A stretch of 42,000 bases of DNA from Lachnospiraceae bacterium (GCA_024403255.1 JAKSSE010000007.1:1-42000), one strand, 5' to 3'; positions 20,152 to 29,812 are shown, numbered from the stretch's first letter. Notes: generated by a model not told the origin, from the sequence alone. Numbers and translations: made by a program.

Positions 20152-20815
20152 CTTTGAAGAAAAAATAGGATATTCGTTTAAGAATAAAGATCTTTTGACT
20201 CAGGCTTTAACTCATAGTTCATATGCTAATGAGAAAAAAATGAAGGCTTTATCGGATAATGAAAGGCTGGAGTTTTTGGGAGATGCAGTTCTTGAAGTTG
20301 TATCTAGTGATTTCTTGTATAAAGAATACCCAGACCTTCCAGAAGGAAAGCTTACTAAGCTTAGAGCCTCTTTAGTTTGTGAGCCTACTTTAGCTTATTG
20401 TGCAATGCAGATGGGGCTTGGCTCATATCTTTTGCTTGGAAAAGGTGAGGATGCCACTGGTGGACGTACCAGAAAATCAATCTTAAGTGATGCACTTGAG
20501 GCTACAATAGGAGCAATATATCTCGATGGTGGCATTGAGTTAGCAAGAGGTTATATTATGCAGTTTATTCTTAATGATATTGAGAATAAACAGATGTTTT
20601 CAGATTCAAAATCCCTTCTTCAGGAAAAAGTACAGGCTTCTGGAAAAGAACTTCCGGAATATGTTCTTGTGGGCGAGTTTGGCCCAGATCATGCTAAAAG
20701 CTATGAAGTTGAAGTGTTGGTAGATGGAAAGAGCTTGGCAAAAGGACAGGGACAGACAAAAAAAGCAGCAGAACAGGAAGCGGCATATAAAGCCCTTTTA
20801 ATGCTTAAAGAATAA
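20144..20815 (+). CDS. rnc: Ribonuclease III
   Basis: A double-stranded RNA endonuclease that processes rRNA precursors and structured mRNAs. The 223-residue protein has the RNase III signature NERLEFLGDAVLE (39-51) with catalytic Glu/Asp, a second acidic block SDALEATIGAIYLDGG, and a C-terminal dsRNA-binding domain (about 150-221) with AKGQGQTKKAAEQEAAYKAL. It overlaps acpP by eight bases. smc begins 12 bases after its stop, the classic rnc-smc-ftsY order. Confidence 0.97.
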   Translation: MSSFEEKIGYSFKNKDLLTQALTHSSYANEKKMKALSDNERLEFLGDAVLEVVSSDFLYKEYPDLPEGKLTKLRASLVCEPTLAYCAMQMGLGSYLLLGKGEDATGGRTRKSILSDALEATIGAIYLDGGIELARGYIMQFILNDIENKQMFSDSKSLLQEKVQASGKELPEYVLVGEFGPDHAKSYEVEVLVDGKSLAKGQGQTKKAAEQEAAYKALLMLKE

Positions 20816-20827
20816 GAGAGAAAAAGT

Positions 20828-23800
20828 ATGTATTTAAAAAGTATTGAGATGCATGGCTTTAAGTCTTTTGCACAGACTACAAAGCTTGAATTTCATAATG
20901 GTATTACCGGTGTAGTTGGACCTAATGGATCTGGTAAATCAAACGTAGCAGATGCAGTGCGTTGGGTTCTTGGAGAGCAGAGCGCTAAACAGCTTCGTGG
21001 TTCAAGTATGCAGGATGTAATTTTTGCAGGTACAGAGGGTAGAAAACCTCTTTCATTTGCATACGTTGCTCTTACTCTGGATAATTCAGATCATGTACTT
21101 CCAATTGATTATGAGGAAGTTACTGTTGCCCGTAGAGTATATAGAAGTGGCGAGACAGAGTATCTTTTAAATGGTGCACCTTGCAGACTTCGTGATGTAT
21201 ATGAGCTTTTCTATGATACTGGTGTTGGTAAAGAAGGTTATTCAATCATTGGACAGGGCCAGGTAGAAAAGGTTTTAAGTGGAAAGCCAGAAGACCGTCG
21301 AGAACTTTTTGATGAAGCTGCTGGTATTGTTAAGTTTAAAAAGCGTAAAGCTGCTGCAGCTAAAAAACTTGAGCATGAGCAGGAGAACCTTGTACGTATA
21401 AATGATATTTTGGGCGAGCTTGAAAAGCAGGTTGGCCCACTTGAGAAGCAGGCAGAAAAGGCACGTATTTATCTTGATAAAAGAGAGCAGATAAAAAAGC
21501 TTGATGTAAACTGTTTCCTTTTAGATTTGGCAAGAATCGATAATGAGCTTGCTGAAGTGGATAAAAATGCCAAGGTTGCCACCGAAGATCTTGAAAATGC
21601 AAATAAAGAGCATGAAAAGATTAAGAGTGATTATGAAAACATCCAGCAGAAGATAACTTCTTTGGATGAAAAAATAGAGTCAATAAGAGATGAACAGGCT
21701 AAAAGTTCTGTTGCAAAAACTGATATGGAAGGCCAGATTCGTCTTTTGACAGAGCAGATTCATACTGCAGAAATGTCTGATGAGCATTTTAAATCCCGCA
21801 TGGATTCCATAGAGGAAGCTAAAGCGGAATATGTAAAGCAGCAGACTGAGTATGATGCTCAGAAACATTCCATCGATGATCAGATTGCAGAAGTTCAGAA
21901 AAGACTTGCTGAAGCTAATGCAAATTATGAGAATATTCAGGCGGAGATTAAACGCTGTACTGATGGTATTGAGCAGCAAAGCACAGAGATTATTAAAATC
22001 TTAAATGACCGTGCAAATATGAAGTCGAAGCAGCAGCACTTTGACACAATGCTCGAACAGATTCAGATCAGAAAAGCGGAACTTAACTCGCGTCTTCTTT
22101 CAAGAAAGACTCAGGAAGAGGCTCTTTTGAATGGCGTTAAGGATGCTGAAAAAGAATTAGAAGAAAGTCAGAAAAGACTTAAAGCTCTTGCAGATAAAGC
22201 TGTAGAGTTTATGAAGGAAGAGAAAGTCTGGAATGATAAGACTGTTGAGAATAACAAGCATTTAGAAGGTCTTAACGAGGAGTACCTTACAAAGAAGACA
22301 AGACTTGAGTCATTAAGAAACATTGCTGAGCGTTATGATGGATACAACGAGTCCATCAGACGCGTTATGAGTGAAAAGAAACATGGCGTTTGTGGTGTAG
22401 TTTCTGATCTTATTAAAGTTGATAAGAAATATGAAACTGCGATTGAGACCGCACTTGGTGGAAATATTCAGAATATTGTAACTGAGGATGAAAAGACTGC
22501 AAAAGACATGATTTCCTTCCTCAAGGAAAACAGACTTGGTCGTGCAACCTTCCTTCCACTTGATTCTGTATCAGGTCGAGTTAAGACTCCATCGGATGAT
22601 GTTCTTACAGAAAAGGGTGTAGTTTCACTTGCAAATGAGCTTGTTGACTGTGATGAAAAATATGAGGATGTAGTTCGCTACCTGCTTGGTCGAGTTGTTG
22701 TTGCGGAGAATGTTAATATTGCAACATCGATTGCGAGAAAGAACAAGTTCTCTTTGCACATCGTTACTTTAGAAGGTGAGTACCTTTCACCAGGTGGTTC
22801 AATTACTGGTGGTGCTTTCAAAAATAAAGGAAATCTTCTTGGCAGAAATCGTGAGATAGAAGATTTAGAGAAAGAACTTAAGAGACTTGAAGAGTCTATC
22901 AAGAAAGCAAATGAGAGAGCAGAGGAAATAAAGACTGCTAAATCGCTTCTTGAAGAAGATAAGAATAAAAATCAGGAAGCACTGAATGCAGAAAAGCTTG
23001 TTGAAAATACCGCTAAAATTAATGTCGACAGAGCAAAAGAACTCATGGATAACAGTTCTTTGGCATATGAAGGACTTAACCAGGAATCTGCTGAAATTGA
23101 AAAGCAGATTGCGGATATCGATGCACAGAAGAAGTCTGCACTTAAAGAACTTGAAGACTCTGAAGCTAGAGAAAATGAGCTTAAAACAGAGTCAGAGAAA
23201 CTTGCCAATATTTTGGACCAGCAGACCTATTTAGAGGGAACTGCTCAAAGGACGGTATCTGAAATTCAGATGGAGGAAGCAACTGTTCGCCAGAGAGTTG
23301 AATTTGCTTCAGAAAACTTAGAGCGTGTAAATAAGGAAATAGAGCGTCTTGATAATGAGGCCAAAGAGCTCGAAAACTCAAGAAACAGTGCTGCTGACGA
23401 AAAGGCTAAAAAGCTTCAGGAGATTGAGGATATCAAGGCAGGTATTTCTGCAGGCGATGAGAATTTTGCCAAGTTAGAGCAGGCATTAAAGGACACCATT
23501 GCAGAAAAAGAAAGTTCTCAGGAACAGTACAGTACCTTCTTTACAAGACAGGGTGAGATAACAGATAAGATAGCTCTTTTGGATAAGGAAATCTTTAGAC
23601 TTAATTCACAAAGAGAAAAGCTAGAAGAGAATAAGTCATATCAGAATAGCTATATGTGGACTGAGTATGAAATTACAGCTCACATAGCCGAAGAAATGAA
23701 GGATCCTGAACTTAATGACCTTCCTGAAATGAAGAAGGAAATTAGAGAACTTAAAGATGAAGTTAAGCGTCTTGGCGATGTAAACGTTAACGCTATAGAG

Positions 23801-24388
23801 GACTTTAGAGAAGTTAATACACGTTATACCTTCCTTAAGGCTCAGCATGATGATTTGGTTAAGTCAGAAGAAGACTTAAAGGGAATTATTCTTGAACTTG
23901 ATGAGGGAATGAGAAAACAGTTTGAGGAGGCATTTGCCAAAATCCAGACTGAGTTTAACAGTGTATTTAGACAGCTCTTCGGTGGTGGTAAAGGTAGCCT
24001 TGAACTTGTTGAAGATGAGGATAAGGATATATTGGAGTGCGGCGTAAAAATTATTGCTCAGCCACCTGGAAAGAAACTTCAGAATATGATGATGTTATCT
24101 GGTGGAGAGAAGTCGCTTACTGCTATAGCTTTACTATTTGCAATTCAGAATCTTAAGCCATCGCCATTCTGTCTTCTTGACGAGATTGAGGCAGCGCTTG
24201 ATGATTCAAATGTAGACAGATTTGCTAAGTATTTAGGAAAACTTACAGAAAATACTCAGTTTATTGTAATTACTCATAGACGAGGTACCATGAATGCTGC
24301 TGACAGACTTTATGGTATTACAATGCAGGAGAAGGGTGTTTCTACACTTGTCTCTGTAAATCTTATAGAGGATAAATTAGACGATTAA
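20828..24388 (+). CDS. smc: Chromosome segregation SMC ATPase
   Basis: The 1186-residue condensin subunit that organises and helps separate chromosomes. The Walker A motif GPNGSGKSN is at residues 31-39. Two long coiled-coil arms (about 170-500 and 670-1010) flank a hinge near 510-660, recognisable by HGVCGVVSDLIKVD and the GGSITGG block. The ABC signature LSGGEKSLTAIALLFA lies near residue 1090 and Walker B CLLDEIEAALDD follows. Its TAA shares one base with the ftsY ATG. ScpA and ScpB are not encoded here. Confidence 0.98.
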   Translation: MYLKSIEMHGFKSFAQTTKLEFHNGITGVVGPNGSGKSNVADAVRWVLGEQSAKQLRGSSMQDVIFAGTEGRKPLSFAYVALTLDNSDHVLPIDYEEVTVARRVYRSGETEYLLNGAPCRLRDVYELFYDTGVGKEGYSIIGQGQVEKVLSGKPEDRRELFDEAAGIVKFKKRKAAAAKKLEHEQENLVRINDILGELEKQVGPLEKQAEKARIYLDKREQIKKLDVNCFLLDLARIDNELAEVDKNAKVATEDLENANKEHEKIKSDYENIQQKITSLDEKIESIRDEQAKSSVAKTDMEGQIRLLTEQIHTAEMSDEHFKSRMDSIEEAKAEYVKQQTEYDAQKHSIDDQIAEVQKRLAEANANYENIQAEIKRCTDGIEQQSTEIIKILNDRANMKSKQQHFDTMLEQIQIRKAELNSRLLSRKTQEEALLNGVKDAEKELEESQKRLKALADKAVEFMKEEKVWNDKTVENNKHLEGLNEEYLTKKTRLESLRNIAERYDGYNESIRRVMSEKKHGVCGVVSDLIKVDKKYETAIETALGGNIQNIVTEDEKTAKDMISFLKENRLGRATFLPLDSVSGRVKTPSDDVLTEKGVVSLANELVDCDEKYEDVVRYLLGRVVVAENVNIATSIARKNKFSLHIVTLEGEYLSPGGSITGGAFKNKGNLLGRNREIEDLEKELKRLEESIKKANERAEEIKTAKSLLEEDKNKNQEALNAEKLVENTAKINVDRAKELMDNSSLAYEGLNQESAEIEKQIADIDAQKKSALKELEDSEARENELKTESEKLANILDQQTYLEGTAQRTVSEIQMEEATVRQRVEFASENLERVNKEIERLDNEAKELENSRNSAADEKAKKLQEIEDIKAGISAGDENFAKLEQALKDTIAEKESSQEQYSTFFTRQGEITDKIALLDKEIFRLNSQREKLEENKSYQNSYMWTEYEITAHIAEEMKDPELNDLPEMKKEIRELKDEVKRLGDVNVNAIEDFREVNTRYTFLKAQHDDLVKSEEDLKGIILELDEGMRKQFEEAFAKIQTEFNSVFRQLFGGGKGSLELVEDEDKDILECGVKIIAQPPGKKLQNMMMLSGGEKSLTAIALLFAIQNLKPSPFCLLDEIEAALDDSNVDRFAKYLGKLTENTQFIVITHRRGTMNAADRLYGITMQEKGVSTLVSVNLIEDKLDD

Positions 24389-25407
24389 TGGCAGGTTTAT
24401 TAGAACTCGCGGAGACTTGGAGCGTTGATTCGCTTCAGGATGACGAAACTAAAAAGATAGAAGAAGAGCTTGCGGCTAAGAAAGCGAAGGAGGAGTCTGC
24501 ATTTTGGCACAGGCTCTATTCTGGTATGGAAAAGACCAGACAGAATCTTCTTTATAATCTTGAAAATCTTTTTGTCAGTGGTGATATTGATGACGACTTT
24601 TATGAGGAACTTGAAGAAACCCTCATCATGGCAGATATTGGTGTTGTTACCACAGAAAAGATTATAGAAGAAATCAAGCAGAGAGTTTTAGATGAGCGAA
24701 TTCATGAGCGGTCCGCTACAAGAAAGCTTCTTATGGATACCATGAAAGCCCAGATGAAACTTGGCGAGACTGCATATCGATTTGAGAACGAGGATTCAGT
24801 TGTTCTTTTTGTTGGAGTTAACGGCGTAGGCAAAACAACTACAGTTGGAAAGATTGGTGCCCGTCTTAAGAATGATGGGAAAAAAGTAATTTTTGCTGCG
24901 GCAGATACATTTAGAGCAGCGGCTGCATCTCAGCTTGTTGAGTGGGCAAAAAGAGCTGACTGCGATATAGTGACTGGAAATGAAGGTTCTGACCCAGGAG
25001 CTGTTGTCTTTGATGCGGCTAAGGCTATGAAGGCAAGAGGACATCAGATAATGCTTTGCGATACAGCTGGTCGTCTTCAGAATAAAAAGAACCTTATGTC
25101 TGAGCTTGGAAAAATTTCTAATATTTTAGATAAAGAGCTTCCAGGTATGTACCGGGAAACTTTACTTGTTGTCGATGGAACAACAGGACAGAATGCAATA
25201 TCTCAGGCAAAAGAATTTTCTGAAATATGTGAAGTGACAGGAATTATTATTACCAAACTTGATGGAACCGCAAGAGGTGGTATTGCCGTTGCAATTGCAT
25301 CAGAACTTGGAATACCTGTAAAGTATATTGGTGTAGGGGAAGCGCTTGAAGATCTTGAGAAGTTTAATCCAGATCATTTTGTAGATGCTTTATTTGGAGA
25401 AGAATAA
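24388..25407 (+). CDS. ftsY: Signal recognition particle receptor FtsY
   Basis: The membrane-associated SRP receptor GTPase that docks ribosome-SRP complexes at the translocon. It has 339 residues with a short acidic/Lys-rich N-terminal region (about 1-40), then the N domain and the G domain with P-loop GVNGVGKTT (143-151), DTFRAAAASQL, CDTAGRLQNK, TKLDGTARGG and GVGEALEDLEKF. It overlaps smc by one base. Its partner Ffh is encoded about 3 kb downstream at 28410. Confidence 0.97.
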   Translation: MAGLLELAETWSVDSLQDDETKKIEEELAAKKAKEESAFWHRLYSGMEKTRQNLLYNLENLFVSGDIDDDFYEELEETLIMADIGVVTTEKIIEEIKQRVLDERIHERSATRKLLMDTMKAQMKLGETAYRFENEDSVVLFVGVNGVGKTTTVGKIGARLKNDGKKVIFAAADTFRAAAASQLVEWAKRADCDIVTGNEGSDPGAVVFDAAKAMKARGHQIMLCDTAGRLQNKKNLMSELGKISNILDKELPGMYRETLLVVDGTTGQNAISQAKEFSEICEVTGIIITKLDGTARGGIAVAIASELGIPVKYIGVGEALEDLEKFNPDHFVDALFGEE

Positions 25408-25408
25408 A

Positions 25409-26620
25409 ATGTTGACACTTGATAAATTTGAGGAAGCCTGTGAGGCTGTAAGCAAAGTAACATCAGAGACCAAACTTTTATATAGTTCCTATTTTTCGGA
25501 CAAATGTGGAAATCAGGTTTACCTTAAGCCTGAAAATATGCAAAATACTGGAGCTTATAAGGTTAGAGGTTCGTATTTTAAAATCAGCACAATGACTGAT
25601 GAAGAAAGAGAAAGGGGTCTCGTAACTGCATCAGCAGGAAATCATGCACAGGGTGTAGCTTATGCAGCTTCAAAGTATGGGGTTAAGGCAACAATCGTTA
25701 TGCCAACAACTACCCCTCTTATTAAGGTGAATAGAACCAAAGGGTATGGCGCAGAGGTTGTTCTTTACGGAGATATATATGATGAGGCCGCAGCTTATGC
25801 AGAAAAGCTTGCAAAGGAAAAGGGTCTTACCATGGTGCATCCTTTTAATGATTTAGCTGTTGCAACTGGTCAGGGTACTATTGCAATGGAAATCATAAAA
25901 GAACTTCCACTTGTAGAATATATTTTAGTGCCGATTGGCGGTGGTGGTCTTTGCGCTGGAGTATCAACTCTTGCTAAGCTTTTGAATCCTAAGATTAAAG
26001 TTATTGGTGTTGAGCCAGCTGGTGCAGCTTGCATGAAAGCGTCTATTGAGAAGGGAGAAGTAGTTGAGCTTCCTTCGGCTTCAACAATTGCTGATGGTAC
26101 AGCTGTTAAAAAACCAGGAGATAAGATTTTTCCATATGTTCAGAAGAACGTAGATGAAATTATCACTGTAGATGATGATGAGCTTATAGCAGCGTTCCTT
26201 GATATGGTTGAAAATCACAAGATGATAGTAGAAAACTCGGGTCTTCTTACTGTTGCTGCACTTAATCATTTAGATATTAAAGGTAAGAAAGTTGTTTCTA
26301 TTCTTTCTGGTGGTAATATGGATGTTATTACCATGAGTTCGGTTGTACAGCAGGGACTTATTTTTAGAGACAGAATATTTACAGTATCTGTTCTTCTCCC
26401 AGATAAGCCGGGTGAGCTTGCCAGGGTTTCACAGACTATTGCAGATGTGCAGGGTAATGTTATTAAGCTTGAGCATAACCAGTTTGTTTCAACAAACAGA
26501 AATGCAGCAGTTGAGCTTAGAATTACTCTTGAAGCATTTGGTACAGATCACAAGGAGCAGATTCTTAAAACTCTTGATGAAAAAGGTTATAAACCTAAGC
26601 AGGTTAGAACCATTCTTTAA
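25409..26620 (+). CDS. ilvA: Threonine ammonia-lyase (threonine dehydratase) with C-terminal ACT domain
   Basis: A PLP enzyme that deaminates threonine to 2-oxobutanoate and ammonia, for isoleucine synthesis or threonine breakdown. The PLP lysine is Lys51 in NTGAYKVRGS. The phosphate-binding glycine loop GGGGLCAG is near residue 178. A single ACT-like domain occupies about 325-403 (VSVLLPDKPGELARVSQTI). The 403-residue length fits the short ACT-containing type found in many Clostridia. The ORF is open from 25385 inside ftsY, but the ATG at 25409 has GGAGAAG upstream, one base after the ftsY stop. Biosynthetic versus catabolic role cannot be decided from sequence. Confidence 0.92.
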   Translation: MLTLDKFEEACEAVSKVTSETKLLYSSYFSDKCGNQVYLKPENMQNTGAYKVRGSYFKISTMTDEERERGLVTASAGNHAQGVAYAASKYGVKATIVMPTTTPLIKVNRTKGYGAEVVLYGDIYDEAAAYAEKLAKEKGLTMVHPFNDLAVATGQGTIAMEIIKELPLVEYILVPIGGGGLCAGVSTLAKLLNPKIKVIGVEPAGAACMKASIEKGEVVELPSASTIADGTAVKKPGDKIFPYVQKNVDEIITVDDDELIAAFLDMVENHKMIVENSGLLTVAALNHLDIKGKKVVSILSGGNMDVITMSSVVQQGLIFRDRIFTVSVLLPDKPGELARVSQTIADVQGNVIKLEHNQFVSTNRNAAVELRITLEAFGTDHKEQILKTLDEKGYKPKQVRTIL

Positions 26621-26628
26621 TTATTAAA

Positions 26629-28014
26629 TTGAACGGCATATTTTTTGAATTAAAAAAGGTGTTAAAGGCAGGACTACTTTGTTTCTGCCTTTTTGTGTTG
26701 TGTGGATGCGCTAAATCCGAAGAAGAAATAGTGGATTTTGGCAGGGTTGATATAGTTAAACTTATTACTCCTGTAATGGAGTGTTATGACTATAATCTCA
26801 TAATAGAAGATGATGAAGTGGCAGACTCGGAAGATGCAGCGGTAGAAGAGACAAAGGAAGATGCTGCGACAGAGCCCCCTAAGGATGACAAGGTATACTT
26901 TAACCCTGATGAACCTATGCATGGAGTGTGGGTTGCATCTGTTTTAAATATTGATTATCCAAAAACAAGAACAGGAAATGCAGAAGCATTAAAGTCTCAG
27001 GCTGATGAGATAATAAATAACTGTGCAAAGATGGGCATAAACAATATCTTTTTGCAGGTAAGACCTTGTAGTGATGCTTTTTATAAGTCTGACATTTTTC
27101 CTACAAGCAAATATTTAACTGGAGCGCAGGGAAAAAATCCTGATGGTGATTTTGACTGCCTTGAATATTGGATTTACAAGTGTCATGAAAATAATATTGC
27201 CCTCCATGCCTGGATAAATCCATATAGAATAACAAAGGAAAAAGAGTCTTTAGAAGAGCTTGACGATACAAATCCTGCCAGACTTCATCCTGAGTGGGTT
27301 GTTAAGCATGAAGGAAATCTATATTTTGATCCAGGTATTCCGGAAGTAAGAGAACTTGTTGTTTCCGGAATAGTTGAGATAATCAAGAATTATGATGTTG
27401 ATGGCATTCATTTTGATGACTATTTTTATCCGCAAGAATCAAAGGAAAACTTTAACGATGGTGAGACCTTTGAAAAATATGGAGCTGGATTTGACAAGAA
27501 AGGTCCGTTTAGAAGAGATAGCGTAGATAAGCTTATACGAGAATGTATGGATGCAGTAAAAGCTGCTGATAATACAGTGGTTTTTGGAATCAGTCCATCT
27601 GGCATTTGGGCAAATAAATCCACAAATAGCGAGGGTAGCAATACTTCCGGTTCAGAGGCTTATGTCAGACTTTATGCTGATACAAGAAAATGGGGTAAAG
27701 AGGGCTGGATTGACTATATTATCCCTCAGATTTATTGGCATATAGGTCACGATAAAGCAAATTATGCTACGCTGGTAAAATGGTGGAGCGAGCAGATGGA
27801 AGGTTCTCCTACCATACTTTATGTAGGTTTAGCTGATTATAAGGTGGGGGATGATAAATACTGGAAAGGCGGAGCCGGACTTCAGAATTTGAAAGACCAG
27901 ATTGAACTTAATAAAGAATATCCAAATGTAAAAGGAGAAGTTCACTATAACTACACAAGTTTGTTTGGTCATAGTGATCTGGTGGATTATTTTACAGATT
28001 TATATTCAAAATAA
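26629..28014 (+). CDS. GHL10-family glycoside hydrolase-like lipoprotein (YngK/DUF187 type)
   Basis: A predicted surface-tethered glycan-cleaving protein of 461 residues. A lipoprotein signal with lipobox FVLCGC (Cys27) is followed by an acidic linker (to about residue 95). The GHL10/PF02638 TIM-barrel then begins at MHGVWVASVLNIDYP, with NNIFLQVRPCSDAFY, the acidic barrel-strand motif DGIHFDDYFYP and PQIYWHIGH. The substrate is not known; relatives are thought to act on glycans of peptidoglycan or other polymers. The annotated start is a TTG with no ribosome site, and a GTG at 26659 is another option, so the start is doubtful. A terminator-like hairpin (26664-26692) lies inside the signal-peptide region. 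A strong terminator covers the stop codon. Confidence 0.85.
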   Translation: MNGIFFELKKVLKAGLLCFCLFVLCGCAKSEEEIVDFGRVDIVKLITPVMECYDYNLIIEDDEVADSEDAAVEETKEDAATEPPKDDKVYFNPDEPMHGVWVASVLNIDYPKTRTGNAEALKSQADEIINNCAKMGINNIFLQVRPCSDAFYKSDIFPTSKYLTGAQGKNPDGDFDCLEYWIYKCHENNIALHAWINPYRITKEKESLEELDDTNPARLHPEWVVKHEGNLYFDPGIPEVRELVVSGIVEIIKNYDVDGIHFDDYFYPQESKENFNDGETFEKYGAGFDKKGPFRRDSVDKLIRECMDAVKAADNTVVFGISPSGIWANKSTNSEGSNTSGSEAYVRLYADTRKWGKEGWIDYIIPQIYWHIGHDKANYATLVKWWSEQMEGSPTILYVGLADYKVGDDKYWKGGAGLQNLKDQIELNKEYPNVKGEVHYNYTSLFGHSDLVDYFTDLYSK

Positions 28015-28044
28015 AGTGTCAAGAAAAAAGTCTTGACACTTTTT
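28013..28044 (+). terminator. Intrinsic terminator after the GHL10 gene
   Basis: An 11-bp stem, AAAGTGTCAAG / CTTGACACTTT, has the loop AAAAAAGT and then TTTTT. Its 3' arm contains the TTGACA used as the -35 box of the next promoter. The first arm starts within the GHL10 stop codon. Confidence 0.92.
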
Positions 28045-28061
28045 GAATATGAGTATATACT
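28033..28061 (+). promoter_or_regulatory. Promoter of ylxM-ffh, embedded in the upstream terminator
   Basis: TTGACA (28033-28038), 17 bases, TATACT (28056-28061). The predicted start near 28067-28069 leaves only 3-5 bases before the ylxM ATG. Confidence 0.75.
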
Positions 28062-28071
28062 ACACAAGGTT

Positions 28072-28410
28072 ATGGAAGAAAAGGTATATCAGGCATACTT
28101 ATATGATTTTTACGGCGAACTATTAAAAGAGAGCCGTAGAAGCGTGCTTGAAGATTATCTTTTTTCGGATATGTCGGTATCTGAGATTGCACAGGACAAG
28201 GATATTACCCGTCAGGCAGCGCATGATATGATTAAGCGCTCGATAGCATCTTTGGAAGGCTACGAAGAAAAGCTAGGTCTTTTAAAGAAATTTCTTTCGG
28301 CAAAGAAAGATATTGAAGATATCGAAAAGCTTACGACGAAAGAATCCATAACAAAAGAAGAGTTATCAAAGATTAATTCGTTGGCAGCTCGCATCCTGGA
28401 GGATTTTTAA
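28072..28410 (+). CDS. ylxM: YlxM-like SRP-operon DNA-binding/regulatory protein
   Basis: A 112-residue helical protein with a sigma-70 region-4-like helix-turn-helix (DYLFSDMSVSEIAQDKDITR), typical of YlxM/p13 proteins encoded just before ffh. In streptococci YlxM modulates SRP assembly. A TTG at 28033 is in frame, but it is the -35 element. The ATG at 28072 starts MEEKVYQAYLYDFYG, matching the family, with a minimal AAGG two bases upstream. Its TAA overlaps the ffh ATG by one base. Confidence 0.9.
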   Translation: MEEKVYQAYLYDFYGELLKESRRSVLEDYLFSDMSVSEIAQDKDITRQAAHDMIKRSIASLEGYEEKLGLLKKFLSAKKDIEDIEKLTTKESITKEELSKINSLAARILEDF

Positions 28411-29768
28411 TGGCATTTGAGAGCTTATCAGACAAACTTCAAAATGTTTTTAAAGGCCTTCGAGGAAAAGGACGCCTTTCAGAAGATGACGTAAAGTCAG
28501 CTCTTAAAGAAGTTAAACTTGCTCTTTTAGAGGCAGATGTTAACTTCAAGGTTGTAAAGGACTTTATTAAATCCATTGAAGCACGTGCAGTTGGCACAGA
28601 TGTTTTAAATGGTCTTAATCCAGCACAGACTGTAATTAAGATAGTAAATGAAGAAATGATTGCCCTTATGGGTTCTGAGACTACAGAACTTTCATTTAAA
28701 GGTGCATCGGACATCACTGTTATAATGATGCTCGGTCTTCAGGGTGCTGGTAAAACTACCACAGCTGCAAAGCTTGCAGGCAAGATTAAATCGATGGGAC
28801 GTAATCCTCTTTTAGTAGCCTGCGACGTCTATAGACCTGCAGCTATTGAACAGCTCGAAATTAATGCTAAAAAGCAGGAAGTGCCTTGTTTTTCTCTTGG
28901 AAACAAAGAAAAGCCAGCTGTTATAGCAAAGAAAGCTGTTGAATTTGCGAAAGCTAATGGCCATAAGGTAGTCTTGATTGATACCGCTGGTCGTTTGCAG
29001 ATAGATGAAGCCATGATGGATGAGCTTAAGGAGATTAAATCCGAAGTAGATGTTCATCAGAGCATATTGGTTGTCGATGCTATGACAGGTCAGGAAGCTG
29101 TTAATGTTTCAAAGACCTTTGCTGAACAGATAGGTATTGACGGGGTCATCCTTACAAAGCTTGATGGCGATGCAAGAGGTGGTGCAGCGTTATCAATCAG
29201 AGCGGTAACCGAAAAGCCAATTCTTTATGTTGGTATGGGTGAAAAGTTATCAGATCTTGAAATTTTCCATCCGGACCGTATGGCTTCAAGAATACTTGGA
29301 ATGGGTGATGTTCTCACTCTCATCGAAAAAGCTCAGGAGAGCATAGATGAAGAAGAGTCAAGAAACCTTGCCAAGAAAATGAAAAAAGCGGATTTTGATT
29401 TTAATGATTATCTTACATCCGTTTCTCAAATGAATAAATTAGGTGGCATTGGTTCGATTATGAAGATGATGCCAGGAATGATGGGTGGTATGATGCCAAA
29501 GGGTGGCAAAATGCCAGACATTGATGAAGACGATGCTGCAGCTCAAATGAAAAAGGTTGCATCTATTATCTACTCGATGACTCCAGAAGAAAGAGCTAAT
29601 CCTAAGCTTGTTAATCCAAGCAGAAAAAAGAGAATAGCTATGGGAGCTGGCGTTGATGTTGCTGAAGTAAACAGACTTTACAAACAGCAGGAGCAGATGA
29701 AGAAAATGATGAAGCAGTTTGGCGGCATGGGTAAACATGGCAAAAGAGGTATGAGATTTCCTTTTTAG
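28410..29768 (+). CDS. ffh: Signal recognition particle protein Ffh
   Basis: The SRP54 GTPase that binds signal sequences of membrane and secreted proteins as they leave the ribosome. The 452-residue protein has an N domain, the G domain with P-loop GLQGAGKTTT (109-118), DVYRPAAIEQL, DTAGRLQ, TKLDGDARGGAAL and GMGEKLSDLE, and a methionine-rich M domain (about 300-452) with MMPGMMGGMMP and a Met/Gly/Lys tail. It is coupled to ylxM. rpsP follows 44 bases later. The SRP RNA gene is not in the window. Confidence 0.98.
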   Translation: MAFESLSDKLQNVFKGLRGKGRLSEDDVKSALKEVKLALLEADVNFKVVKDFIKSIEARAVGTDVLNGLNPAQTVIKIVNEEMIALMGSETTELSFKGASDITVIMMLGLQGAGKTTTAAKLAGKIKSMGRNPLLVACDVYRPAAIEQLEINAKKQEVPCFSLGNKEKPAVIAKKAVEFAKANGHKVVLIDTAGRLQIDEAMMDELKEIKSEVDVHQSILVVDAMTGQEAVNVSKTFAEQIGIDGVILTKLDGDARGGAALSIRAVTEKPILYVGMGEKLSDLEIFHPDRMASRILGMGDVLTLIEKAQESIDEEESRNLAKKMKKADFDFNDYLTSVSQMNKLGGIGSIMKMMPGMMGGMMPKGGKMPDIDEDDAAAQMKKVASIIYSMTPEERANPKLVNPSRKKRIAMGAGVDVAEVNRLYKQQEQMKKMMKQFGGMGKHGKRGMRFPF

Positions 29769-29788
29769 CATAGATTATTAAATTTATA

Positions 29789-29794
29789 TATAAT
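29789..29794 (+). promoter_or_regulatory. Candidate -10 box before rpsP
   Basis: TATAAT is 18 bases before the rpsP start. The -35 position (29766-29771, TAGCAT) is poor, so this may only supplement read-through from ffh. Confidence 0.35.
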
Positions 29795-29812
29795 ATTCAA
29801 GGAGGCACAACA

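Noticed and set aside
25385-25408. Earlier ilvA start inside ftsY
   Set aside because: The ATG at 25409 has a good ribosome site and matches the usual N-terminus of the family.
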